A stretch of DNA of 64,000 bases from assembly GCF_036013935.1 (NCBI RefSeq), contig NZ_CP107902.1, forward strand, positions 930,001-994,000, given 5' to 3'. The notes under the pieces were generated by a model. The model saw only the letters and a list, made by a program, of their open reading frames with translations, ran no database searches and had not been told where the DNA came from. The stretch's first letter is position 1. Every line of letters starts with the position of its first letter. This DNA is from Streptomyces sp. NBC_00461 (GTDB taxonomy: Bacteria > Actinomycetota > Actinomycetes > Streptomycetales > Streptomycetaceae). Positions 17,367 through 25,910 of this stretch are shown here, piece after piece. Made by a program: the position numbers and the translations under genes.

Positions 17367-19669
17367 CCCTGCCCGGCAACCGTCTGCTGACCGACTCCGG
17401 TCTCGAGAGCGCCCTCGCAGCGCTGCCTCCCGTATATGCGGCAGGCGCCCGCACCCGCCTCCTGCCGCTGAGCGGCGGCCGACTGTCGGTCCCGGAGCAC
17501 ATCCACGAGCCGCTGCTGCTGATGCGGCTGCGCACCCCACTGGCCGATCAGGCCCTCGTCGTGAGCTGCGCGCAGACCGGCGCCGAGGAGCTGCCGCCGC
17601 TGGTCTTCGCCCCCTTCTCCGGCCCGGGCACCCTGCTGCCGGTGCTGCTGCCCGCGCCGGAAGCCGAGATCACGGTCGCCGTCCACGAGGTAGCGGCGCC
17701 GCGCTGCCACGACCAGGTGCCGGAGGAGACGGCACGCGGACCGGCCCTCGCCCAGGACCGGGCCGCGGAGCTCGTCGAAGGCGTCCTGCTGGAGGGGGTG
17801 CTCGCGCGGATCGTGTACCTGGCCTCGCTGGAGAAGCAGCGGATGCTCCGGCAGGCCAGGGAAATCGCCGCCTGCCGGCACGTCGGACTCGCCTTCTCGG
17901 GCGCTCTCGACTCGCTCGGCCGCGATCTCGGCGTGTACCGCCTGCCCGACGAGGACGACGACCGGTACCGCAGCCGCCTCAAGATCTTCACCTCCTGGCG
18001 GCTGCCGACCCCCGCCGGGCTGGGGCGGGCCCTCAACGGCCCGGGCGCGGACACGGACGGCAACACCGGGCTGCCGGGCGGCTTCGGGGTCACCGCGCGA
18101 TTCCGCCTGGTGGAGGAACAGAACCCGCTGGCCCTGGCCATCTGCCTGGTCGATGTCGGCCCCGGCGGGGCGGCCGTCCGCGCCCAGGTCCACGAACTGC
18201 TGCGCACCGTGTACCTACTCAACCTCGACCAGCCGCTCCCGGCGCTGGTGCCGCCGGAGCAGCGCCGGGAGCTGGAGGATGTACGCCAGGTGCTGACCAC
18301 CGAGGTGACCCGGCCCCCCGGCCCGCCCGAGGTGCGGCATCTGGCACCCTCCCTGGCGGTCTGCCTGGCCCGGATGGTCCGCCTGATGCGCGCGCTGGGC
18401 GACTCCGGTCCGGTGTCCCTGCTCCGCGCCCACGTGGAGAAAGCCGACCCGCTGCACGAACTGGGCCTGGGCGCGACACTCGGGCGGTTCGGCGCGCAGC
18501 GGCTGACAGCGATGGCCGCGGCCGTGGACGGGCTGGCCCGGGCCACGTCGGAACTGTCGGCGCTGGCCGCGACACTGGTTCCCCGTCCTTTCGCCGAGGA
18601 CCCGGTGGGGCGCTGGCTGGCCGAGCCGTGCGGGCTGCGCACCGTGCATCCGCTCACCGACGACGCCTTCTTCGTCTCCAGCCTGCCCATGGCGGGACTC
18701 GCCATCGACGGGCCGTCCCAGATGGCCGTCGCCGAACAGGCCGGCTACCAGGCCGGGCACCGGGCGGACGCGACCTGGGGCGGCCTCCACCCTCTGGCCG
18801 GCGAGGCCGCGCACCGGGCGGCGACGCGCTTCTCCGAGGCAGGTCTCGGTCCGGCCCCCGCGCAGCTCACCGGCGATGCCCTGGCCACCTCCCTCCAGGA
18901 CCTCTCCGGGCGCACCGGAGTGACCCCGCCCGAGGCACTGGCCCCGCTCGTCTCGGGCCACCTGCTCGCCACCGACGGGGCAGCTTTCGCCGCACAGGTC
19001 CTCGACGTGGTCGTACTCGACCAGATCGTCGCCTATCCGTTCACCGTGGCCGAGCTCGGTGCCCTCGGCAGCGGCGAGGCGCTGCGCGGTGCCGTGGCCG
19101 CGCGGGCCGGACTCCTGCTGGACAGCGGCTTCTACAGCGTGTACGGAGTGTTCGACCGCGAGGCGCAGCGGGTGCTGATGCTGGCCGCGGTAAGCCTGCT
19201 GCCCGGCAGACCCCCCAAGCCGGGCGAGGCGCCGCCCGCCGAGTTCCAGTGGCTCGTCACCGAGGTCCCTCGTCCGCCCCTGCCTGCCACCGACGACCTG
19301 CCGCTGTCCCTGGTCAACTCCTCCGGCGGACGCATCCATGCCGTGGCGCAGCGCGAGGGGCTGGCCCTGCTGGTGTGCCTCGGCCATACCCGGCGCGGCC
19401 TGGCAGATCCCTACCAGGTGCGGGTTGAGCTGCCCGGCGACGCCCGTCTCGACCGCGAGCAGTACAGCTACGTGATGAACATCCTCGAAACCCTGTGTCC
19501 GCTGGGCATCGAGATCAACACCGTCGAACTGCGGCGCGATCACGTCGACTTCGGGGCGGACGCGGCGGGCGATGCCTTCCCCACGCAGGACGCATCGCGC
19601 ACGTACCGCCGCTACCGGCGCAGGCGCGACGTGGGCAGCCATGCCGAGCGGCCACTGAACGAGACGTAG
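17363..19669 (+). CDS. large second wedge (tail protein I / Afp12-like) candidate
   Basis: 768 residues, ATG 17363. It follows the J protein, the slot of gpI/Afp12-type wedge partners. A segment around residues 175-225, 'LDSLGRDLGVYRLPDEDDDR YRSRL' (given in two parts), is like the N-terminal core of tail protein I families. The C-terminus 'YVMNILETLCPLGIEINTVE' is a conserved end type for such wedges, then a basic tail rich in Arg. The protein is longer than typical gpI (about 200) and near Afp12-like sizes (about 900). It would bridge J proteins in the baseplate ring. Confidence 0.65.
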   Translation: MTLPGNRLLTDSGLESALAALPPVYAAGARTRLLPLSGGRLSVPEHIHEPLLLMRLRTPLADQALVVSCAQTGAEELPPLVFAPFSGPGTLLPVLLPAPEAEITVAVHEVAAPRCHDQVPEETARGPALAQDRAAELVEGVLLEGVLARIVYLASLEKQRMLRQAREIAACRHVGLAFSGALDSLGRDLGVYRLPDEDDDRYRSRLKIFTSWRLPTPAGLGRALNGPGADTDGNTGLPGGFGVTARFRLVEEQNPLALAICLVDVGPGGAAVRAQVHELLRTVYLLNLDQPLPALVPPEQRRELEDVRQVLTTEVTRPPGPPEVRHLAPSLAVCLARMVRLMRALGDSGPVSLLRAHVEKADPLHELGLGATLGRFGAQRLTAMAAAVDGLARATSELSALAATLVPRPFAEDPVGRWLAEPCGLRTVHPLTDDAFFVSSLPMAGLAIDGPSQMAVAEQAGYQAGHRADATWGGLHPLAGEAAHRAATRFSEAGLGPAPAQLTGDALATSLQDLSGRTGVTPPEALAPLVSGHLLATDGAAFAAQVLDVVVLDQIVAYPFTVAELGALGSGEALRGAVAARAGLLLDSGFYSVYGVFDREAQRVLMLAAVSLLPGRPPKPGEAPPAEFQWLVTEVPRPPLPATDDLPLSLVNSSGGRIHAVAQREGLALLVCLGHTRRGLADPYQVRVELPGDARLDREQYSYVMNILETLCPLGIEINTVELRRDHVDFGADAAGDAFPTQDASRTYRRYRRRRDVGSHAERPLNET

Positions 19670-19679
19670 GGAGAAGTCA

Positions 19680-20051
19680 TTGGCGGACGACAAGGCGGTG
19701 GTGGTGCGGGGCGGGATCACGGCGACCGCGAGCAAGGCGGCTCAGCCCAACGAACTCGTGGAAGGCGCCAACAGCGGGAAGTGGACCGCCAGAGAGGTGA
19801 AGGAGGTTGCCTCCAGCACGCTCAGCGCGGGAGGGGCGTTCGTGCTGCACGAGGCGACGTGCGAGTTCGGCTTCTCCGGGGCGAACTCCAGTGGTGCGAC
19901 TGTGCTCGGTGCATCGACCGTGACCCTGCAGGCGAGTAACCGCCGGCTGCGGGCCGACGGCCGGGGCGTCCTGCTCGACGGCGACACGGCCAAGGACAAG
20001 TACGGCAACACGCTGACGGCCTCCTCGACGGGGCCGCTCAGCTCCACCTGA
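19680..20051 (+). CDS. last tail-operon gene; possible spike-tip (PAAR-like) protein
   Basis: 123 residues. The start is taken as TTG 19680, with GGGAGAAG at 19669-19676; no ATG or GTG in frame gives the conserved beginning. The sequence is Gly/Ser/Thr/Ala-rich with strand patterns, e.g. 'VLHEATCEFGFSGANSSGAT' and 'LRADGRGVLLDGDTAKDKYG'. This is reminiscent of small PAAR or DUF4280-type tip proteins, but the metal-binding residues of PAAR are not clear, so the call is tentative. It ends nine bases from a convergent gene and closes the operon. Confidence 0.5.
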   Translation: MADDKAVVVRGGITATASKAAQPNELVEGANSGKWTAREVKEVASSTLSAGGAFVLHEATCEFGFSGANSSGATVLGASTVTLQASNRRLRADGRGVLLDGDTAKDKYGNTLTASSTGPLSST

Positions 20052-20060
20052 CCGTACGGA

Positions 20061-20684
20061 TCAGGACTCCTGATACCTCACCCGGAATCCGGTGAGCGTC
20101 ACCGAGCTGAGGACGCTCGTGCCGCCGACTCGGGCGGTGATGTAGTAGGCCGCTTGGGGATCGATCCGCGCCTTGGAGGGGTCGGGCGGTCTCTCGCGGA
20201 ACGCCGCGCTCTCGGACGCCTGGATCCGCACGATCACCGCTTCGTCGCCGTTGGCGCCCAGGCTACGCCGGGTCAGATCGACCCTGACCTCGGCGACCTG
20301 TCCGATCGCCCCGAATGCCTGGAAGCCCAGGATCCGCCCGGCGCCTGGCAGGGTGACGGGCACGGCTCCCGTGATCCCCACGGCGTCCACCTCGCCGAAC
20401 ACGCTCGCCGTACCCGGGGTGGTGGACAGGTCCCAGCCCGAGGCGCCGCCGACCGGGGTCAGCAGCGGCGGAATTACGAGCGTGCGCTCGGCGCCTCCGA
20501 CGCGGACCAGGGAGTCGAGTGCCGCACTCACGGTTGTGAAGCGTTCCCCGATCGTGTCGAGATCCTCCTCAAGCCCCTTGAAACGGATGTTGAATCCGTT
20601 GTCACCTGCGGCCGAGACGCGGTCGACGGCGTCGATCCAGGGGGTGTGCTTGAAGGTACGCGTGAACGAGATACCGAAGGCCAA
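20061..20684 (-). CDS. accessory protein convergent to the tail operon, unknown
   Basis: 207 residues if it begins at TTG 20684, which is placed after GGAGGAGG; the frame is open further upstream without a better start. N-terminal region is helical with charged residues (FKHTPWIDAVDRVSAAGDNG), the rest is beta-rich with 'PGAGRILGFQAFGAIGQVAE' and 'YYITARVGGTSVLSSVTLTG', a jelly-roll or fibre-like pattern. I do not recognise the family. It lies tail-to-tail with the last tail gene. A fibre, adhesin or cargo-associated role is possible by position only. Confidence 0.55.
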   Translation of the reverse strand: MAFGISFTRTFKHTPWIDAVDRVSAAGDNGFNIRFKGLEEDLDTIGERFTTVSAALDSLVRVGGAERTLVIPPLLTPVGGASGWDLSTTPGTASVFGEVDAVGITGAVPVTLPGAGRILGFQAFGAIGQVAEVRVDLTRRSLGANGDEAVIVRIQASESAAFRERPPDPSKARIDPQAAYYITARVGGTSVLSSVTLTGFRVRYQES

Positions 20685-20957
20685 GAGGACCACCTCCTCC
20701 GTCGCAACCCGCCGTAGCCCCGGGCTGCGCCACTCCCATCGTCTGCCCTCCCGGTCCGGCCTGTCCACCGCAGTCGTCGGCTGCCGGCAGGGGCATGGCC
20801 GCAGCACGCCAAGTGGCGGACGTACGGCGGGGCTTCCGCGGACGCAAGAGCCGTCCGCCGACTGGTCTGCCCTCGGCTCCGGGCGCACGATGGACACACA
20901 GGCACTGGCGCCGCGGGTCTGGCGCGAGTCCACGTCACCGGCGCGAGGAGGCCGACC

Positions 20958-21866
20958 ATGACGCACACTGCTTCCCCTTCAACAGCCAAGTCTCGTATGG
21001 CAACCGGCGGCACGGAATCGGAGAACCACCCCTGGAAAATACAGTTGGTCGACCACCCCCCGCGTTTCGAGTCGACGTACTTCCAGGCCGCAAAGAAGGC
21101 GGCGCACAAGATCCTCGCCGAGATGAGCGAGGACGACCTCCCCTACGGGCCCCGGCCTCCCGGCGCCGAGCACTGGGAGATGCACCACGGCGGCAGTCTG
21201 TGGGTCAAGGGGGCCAGCGGCTGGCGGATGTACCGCGCACGGGTGGGCATCGAGTGGAGCATGCAGTTCTGCGCCGAACCGGCGAAGGTGGACCGGCTGC
21301 GGCAGGAGGCCGCCGAGCTCATCGGCGCCTTCCCGGACACCCTCCCCGCCCTTGGGGAACTGGGTTACAAAAGCGCCGAGGAACTGCTGCGCACGCCGAT
21401 CACGGACGCCGACGGCGTCGAGCGGTGGACCGACTCTTTGTTCAATGCCTGCGTGCCGATGAGCCGCGGCAACCACCAGGGCATCCTGCCCAAAGTGCCC
21501 GGCGAACACCACTACCCGTGGCCCGTCAAGGGCGCTGACTTCGTCCGGTACGACGACTTCCAACTGTGGGTGAACCTGCCCGACGGCACCCACGGCGCCG
21601 TGGCCCCGGTGGACCGGCGCGGATCGGGCGACGGACACGTACGCCTGGTGCACGCGCCCGAGGGGAGCACGGCGGGCGACACTCTCGCCAAGGCCCAGAG
21701 CCTGGGGAAGATGGCGATCTTCCCGGCCAACAGCACCGTCGCCCTGGAGGCGTTCAAGCAACAGATCGAGCCTGGGCGGCGCACCGCGACCGGCCCCCTC
21801 GTCACCGCCACGACGCCGCGGCGGGGCGGAGCGACCCGGCGCACCACCACCAGGCGCACCGGTTAG
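20958..21866 (+). CDS. 302-residue hypothetical protein (Streptomyces DUF type)
   Basis: ATG 20958, preceded by GCGAGGAGG. The protein is soluble, Trp-rich in the first half (WEMHHGGSLWVKGASGWRMY), has a region of 'CVPMSRGNHQGILPKVPGEH', and ends in a disordered basic tail of alternating Arg/Thr. It resembles uncharacterised Streptomyces proteins that I associate with DUF6424, from memory only. It is eight bases ahead of the broken lipase gene, so the two formed one unit. A chaperone/adaptor or immunity role for the lipase is an open possibility. Confidence 0.55.
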   Translation: MTHTASPSTAKSRMATGGTESENHPWKIQLVDHPPRFESTYFQAAKKAAHKILAEMSEDDLPYGPRPPGAEHWEMHHGGSLWVKGASGWRMYRARVGIEWSMQFCAEPAKVDRLRQEAAELIGAFPDTLPALGELGYKSAEELLRTPITDADGVERWTDSLFNACVPMSRGNHQGILPKVPGEHHYPWPVKGADFVRYDDFQLWVNLPDGTHGAVAPVDRRGSGDGHVRLVHAPEGSTAGDTLAKAQSLGKMAIFPANSTVALEAFKQQIEPGRRTATGPLVTATTPRRGGATRRTTTRRTG

Positions 21867-21874
21867 GAGCAGGC

Positions 21875-22687
21875 ATGCCACGCCGAATCGTCATCTGCCT
21901 CGACGGAACGGGCAACCAGGTCGGCGCCCGCCACCCGACCAACGTGGTCAGGCTGTTCGAGATGCTGGAAGCGAACGCCCCCGACCGGCAACTCCTCTAC
22001 TACGACCCCGGTGTGGGCACCATGTCGGCGACCACCGCCCACGGACCGGCCGACCGATGGCTCTCCCGTCTGGCCGGCCTCGCATTCGGCAGCGGACTGA
22101 AGGCCAACCTCGCCGAGGCCTACACCTACTTGATGCAGCACTGGCAGCCCGGAGACCGGGTGTAAGTCTTCGGCTTCAGCCGTGGCGCCTACACCGCGCG
22201 TGCCCTCGTCGGGATGCTGAACAAACCCGGTCTCATGCGCCCCGGCTCCGAGAACCTCGTCCCCTACGCTGTGTCGAGGTACGCCTTCAACCAGGACATC
22301 GACAAGAGTGAGCAGGAGATCGCCCGGTTCTCGCACGCCTTCTGCCGACGCACCGAGAACGAGCCGCTGTGGGCGACCGTGAAACGCAACAACCCCCGGC
22401 AGGTCTCGCATCACGCCGTCCCCGTCGACTACCTCGGCCTCTGGGACACCGTGAAGGCAGCCGGCATCCTGCGCCTGGGCACCCTGAACTGGCCCTGCAC
22501 CCACCAACTGCCCAACGCCGCCCGCATCCGACACGCCGTGTCCCTCGACGAAACACGCCGCCCCTACTGCGAGTTCCTGGTCACTCCCCGCCCCGAACCT
22601 CTCCAGGACACCGCCCAGGAGGTCTGGTTCGCCGGCGTGCACTCCGACGTCGGCGGCACCTTCGAACACGCCGAGAACGCCCTGTAG
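21875..22687 (+). pseudogene. Tle1/DUF2235-type phospholipase gene, stop codon and truncated
   Basis: ATG 21875 follows AGGAGC. The frame opens with RIVICLDGTGNQ, the N-terminal motif of DUF2235 (Tle1) lipases. An in-frame TAA at 22163-22165 cuts the protein just before the catalytic motif; the same frame continues as VFGFSRGAYTARALVG with the G-F-S-R-G serine motif, then 'DYLGLWDTVKAAGI' and 'EVWFAGVHSDVGGTFEHAEN', all family-typical. A TAC (Tyr) to TAA change explains the stop. The 3' part is lost at the insertion sequence whose inverted repeat begins at 22682; no continuation was found after 23900. Tle1 enzymes are phospholipase effectors of type VI systems. Its position after the tail operon suggests a former effector. 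Confidence 0.85.
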
Positions 22688-23900
22688 GGTTCCAGAAGTG
22701 ACGTACAGTATCTGACCAGGCACTTTGCGACTCCGGGCGATCACGGCAAGCTCGGACCCCATGGCACTGCGCATGCTCTACCTGGTCTTCCTCCGACTCC
22801 TCGGACTGCTCCTGCTGCTCTCCCGCTCGCAGCAGACCAAGGACGCCGAGCTGCTCGCGCTGCGCCACGAGAACGCGGTGCTGCGCCGCCAGCTCGGCGT
22901 CCGGCCACACCTCACCTGGCCGGACCGCGCAGTACTCGCCGCCCTCGCCCGGCACCTACCCTCCCGGCTGCGCCGACACCGCCTGTTCACACCCGGCACC
23001 CTGCTCACCTGGCACCGGCGACTACTGCGCTGGAAGTGGAAGCAGAAACCCGCGCGGACCGGCCGCCCGCCGATCTTCGAGGAACTCACCGCCCTGATCC
23101 TGCGCCTGGCCCGCAAGAACCCGACCTGGGGCTCAACCCGTATCCAGGGCGAGCTGCGGCGCCTGGGCCACCGCGTCGGCGCCTCCACCATCCGACGCAT
23201 CCTGCGCAGCGCCGGCCTCGGCCCCGCACCCAGACGAAGCCGCAGCGCCCCGACCTGGCACGAGTTCGTACGCGCCCAGGCCTCCGGCCTGCTCGCCGCC
23301 GACTTCTTCCACGTGGACACCGCCGCGCTGACCAGGCTGTACGCCTTCGTGGTCATGGAGGTCGGCACCCGCACCGTGCACATCCTCGGCGTCACCGCCC
23401 ACCCGACCGCAGCCTGGGCCACTCAGCTCTCGAGGAACCTCCTCGCCAACCTCGCAGACCGCGCCGCCCGCTTCCGCTACCTGCTACGCGACCGCGACAG
23501 CCGCTACACCCAGGCGTTCGACGCCGTCTTCACCGCCGACGGCATCGAGATCCTGAAGAGCGCGCCACAGACACCGCGGATGAACGCCCACGTGGAGAGG
23601 TTCATCCGCAGCGTGCGGGCCGAGTGCACCGACCGGATGCTGATCTACAACGAGCAACACGCACGGAGTGTCCTCGCCGAATACGCCGAGCACTACAACT
23701 CCGCAAGGCCGCACCGGGCCCTGCACCTTCGCGCACCAGCCGACGATCCGGACGTCATCCCATTCCCCGCCGAACACATCCAGCGCCACGACGTCCTCAG
23801 CGGACTCATCCACGAGTACCGCGACACAGCCTGCCGAAGATCACGACAGTCTGGCGAACGCCCAGCTCAACGCATGTGCGGGACTTTTGGCACCCAACAG
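22682..23900 (+). mobile_element. rve-type insertion sequence, about 1.2 kb
   Basis: Bounded by imperfect inverted repeats: 22682-22707 begins CTGTAGGGTTCCAGAAGTGA and the complement of 23875-23900 reads CTGTTGGGTGCCAAAAGTCC. Over 26 positions most match. No clear target duplication is seen (CGCC on the left, TCAC on the right), so one flank may have been rearranged. It contains one integrase-type transposase gene. It truncates the DUF2235 gene. Confidence 0.75.
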
Positions 23901-24128
23901 TCACCACATAGGCAGCCCTCTCAAACGGCCGTTTCGAAAGCTAAGTGCCAGCCGTCACTACAACGGGTTATGACACGCACCGTGCAACGTCGTGTCCCGG
24001 AAAGACGTGCCAGGAGCCGAGAGAAGTCCCCGACCTGTCGGCGGGGCCCTTCATCTTGCACCCACCAGTCGCTCACGCCGCCTGATGGGCCGACGCGCCC
24101 CGCCACCGGCGTTACGGACAGGACGTGA
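22761..24128 (+). CDS. IS transposase with rve (DDE) domain, reads through the IS end
   Basis: 455 residues from ATG 22761. N-terminal hydrophobic helix and DNA-binding part (ELLALRHENAVLRRQL), then an integrase core: D in ADFFHVDTA, D in LLRDRDSRY, E in MNAHVERFIR, and the end motif 'SARPHRALHLRAP'. Proteins of this family usually end near 'LSGLIHEYRDTA'. Here the codon where a stop would be expected (23831-23833) is TGC, and the frame goes on for about 98 residues, past the right inverted repeat, to 24128. A TGA-to-TGC change would explain it. The extra tail is Arg/Ser-rich and not protein-like. The core residues are all present, so activity is possible. Confidence 0.8.
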   Translation: MALRMLYLVFLRLLGLLLLLSRSQQTKDAELLALRHENAVLRRQLGVRPHLTWPDRAVLAALARHLPSRLRRHRLFTPGTLLTWHRRLLRWKWKQKPARTGRPPIFEELTALILRLARKNPTWGSTRIQGELRRLGHRVGASTIRRILRSAGLGPAPRRSRSAPTWHEFVRAQASGLLAADFFHVDTAALTRLYAFVVMEVGTRTVHILGVTAHPTAAWATQLSRNLLANLADRAARFRYLLRDRDSRYTQAFDAVFTADGIEILKSAPQTPRMNAHVERFIRSVRAECTDRMLIYNEQHARSVLAEYAEHYNSARPHRALHLRAPADDPDVIPFPAEHIQRHDVLSGLIHEYRDTACRRSRQSGERPAQRMCGTFGTQQSPHRQPSQTAVSKAKCQPSLQRVMTRTVQRRVPERRARSREKSPTCRRGPSSCTHQSLTPPDGPTRPATGVTDRT

Positions 24129-24223
24129 TCACCCGACCGGCCCCGGCCGGCTGGCGCCCTCCCCGGCTGCAGCCGCAGTGTGGCTTCACCAGCCTGCACT
24201 TGCGTCGGGAAGGATGCCCCTCT
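23901..24223. other. intergenic stretch after IS, no gene seen
   Basis: Only the 3' extension of the transposase frame crosses this stretch. It does not resume the DUF2235 gene. A ribosome site GGGAAGGA at 24207-24214 belongs to the next gene. Confidence 0.6.
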
Positions 24224-25804
24224 ATGTCGGAGCGATCGCCCATCATCTACCTGCGGGGGTACGCCGGTCCGCCAAGTGGGGTGGACAAGCAGGTCGACGA
24301 CCCGTTCTACGGGCTCAACAGCGGCGCCACCCACATCCGCGTGGGTAGTGAGGGAACGCCGCGGTTTTATCAGTTCGAGGGGCCTCTGCTGCGGCTGATG
24401 AGCGACGAGGGTTACCGGCTCCTCGTACGCGGCGACCAGCACGCGTACCTCCAGTCGCAGCCCGATGGGAAGGTGCCGTCCGAGTCCATCTGGGTCCACC
24501 GCTTCTACGACTACGCCGCCTCGACGTTCGGCACCTCCGTGACCAGCACTCCTGAGGAGTTCGACATTGAGAAGGCGGCGGAGCGGCTGTACGACTTCAC
24601 GCAGCTCATCCGCCAGAAGACGGGCGCGCCCAGGGTGAATCTGGTGGCGCATTCCATGGGGGGCCTGCTTGCCCGCTGCATGATTCAGAAAGTGTCCCGC
24701 ACCCCACATCCGAGCACCGGCGAACCAAGGGTCCCCGGCAGCGAGTTCGTCGACAAGTTCTTCACCTACGGCACCCCCCACGGCGGCATCACCTTCGACG
24801 TCGGTGGAGGGCTCGTCGACTGGGCGATGGAGACATTCGGACCCCTCGGATCAGAGATCTTCGCCCCTGACCGAATGTATGCCTACCTGACCCCAGGGGC
24901 GTCCCAGGGAGACGAGCCCCCGCAGGGCTGGCGGCCCAACGAGATCCCGGCCGAGGCCTTCGACACCCGCCGGGTGTTCTGCGTCATCGGGACCAACGCA
25001 GCCGACTACGGGCTGGTTGAGAAGGCGGTCGGGCCGCGCAGCGACGGGTTGGTTCACATCGACAACGCCTATGTGCGCAACGCTCACCGGGCCTTCGTCC
25101 ACCGCTCCCACTCGGGACGGTACGGACTGGTGAACTCCGAAGAGGGCTATCAGAACCTTCGGCGCTTCCTCTTCGGGAACCACCAGGTGCAGGCCGACCT
25201 GCGCGGCGTGCAACTGCCCGAGCAGCCCCCAGGCGGGGCGCGGATCTGGCAGGCGGACGTGCGGCTGGCCGTCCGGGGCCTGCCCACCGTCATGCACGAG
25301 CAGCGAGCTTCCCACTACTGCCCCGTCCAGCTGAACCAGGAGGCGGCCCAGCACGCCTCGGTGGACGGCAACACCGGCAGCATTCCCCTGGCCACCGTCT
25401 TCCTCCTCGGCCCAGACGGAGTACGTGGCACCTTGACGGACCAGCCGCTCCGTTCCCGCTACACGCTGGAGCTGCGGGTGTTCCACCTGGTCGAGAAGCA
25501 CGGCAGGTTCTTCTGGGACGACCATCTCGAGCAAGTCGCCGACTGGACGGACACGCTCATCGTCGACGTCGGCCGCCGCAGCATCTCCGACAAGCCGGAG
25601 GCGGGCCTTCATGCATGGGCGGCATGGAACTCCGGCGTCTCAGGCAGCATCGACGACACTGACCCGATTGCTGCGGAACCCTGCCAGCTGGTCAAGAACG
25701 GCGACGACCTCCACACCGAGATTCCGCTGCCGGAGGTTGTCCATCCCATCCTGGGCAACGAGGCGCGTCTCCGTCTCTCCGTGCGCCGCCCGACGTGGCC
25801 GTAG
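24224..25804 (+). CDS. PGAP1/lipase-like alpha/beta hydrolase
   Basis: 526 residues; ATG 24224 has a good ribosome site 10 bases upstream, and the sequence before it is not protein-like. The first half is an alpha/beta hydrolase with 'IIYLRGYAG' near the N-terminus, 'QKTGAPRVNLVAHSMGG' carrying the serine in A-H-S-M-G-G, 'FFTYGTPHGG', an aspartate region 'NAADYGLV', and a histidine region 'GLVHIDNAYV ... FVHRSHSGRYGL' (two parts). The second half is a beta-rich domain, possibly a binding module. No signal peptide is seen. It is a lipase/esterase by motif; the substrate is not known. It sits close to the tail operon and the broken Tle1 gene, so it may be a further lipase effector, by inference only. 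Confidence 0.75.
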   Translation: MSERSPIIYLRGYAGPPSGVDKQVDDPFYGLNSGATHIRVGSEGTPRFYQFEGPLLRLMSDEGYRLLVRGDQHAYLQSQPDGKVPSESIWVHRFYDYAASTFGTSVTSTPEEFDIEKAAERLYDFTQLIRQKTGAPRVNLVAHSMGGLLARCMIQKVSRTPHPSTGEPRVPGSEFVDKFFTYGTPHGGITFDVGGGLVDWAMETFGPLGSEIFAPDRMYAYLTPGASQGDEPPQGWRPNEIPAEAFDTRRVFCVIGTNAADYGLVEKAVGPRSDGLVHIDNAYVRNAHRAFVHRSHSGRYGLVNSEEGYQNLRRFLFGNHQVQADLRGVQLPEQPPGGARIWQADVRLAVRGLPTVMHEQRASHYCPVQLNQEAAQHASVDGNTGSIPLATVFLLGPDGVRGTLTDQPLRSRYTLELRVFHLVEKHGRFFWDDHLEQVADWTDTLIVDVGRRSISDKPEAGLHAWAAWNSGVSGSIDDTDPIAAEPCQLVKNGDDLHTEIPLPEVVHPILGNEARLRLSVRRPTWP

Positions 25805-25910
25805 CCAACGCCAGGGGCCGGGTGCACGCGTTGAGGAATACCTCGCCCGCCCGGAATTTGCCGCGCAGATCGGGAAGGCTCTTACCTCCCCCTGACCGAA
25901 AGGCACCCCC

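Noticed and set aside
17320..19428. Long plus-strand frame overlapping the second wedge gene
   Set aside because: Arg/Pro/Gly-rich shadow frame without motifs; the 17363-19669 frame has the real protein pattern.
4793..20051. Prophage
   Set aside because: No integrase, terminase, portal, capsid, holin or lysin gene; only tail-type genes and effector-like proteins are present.
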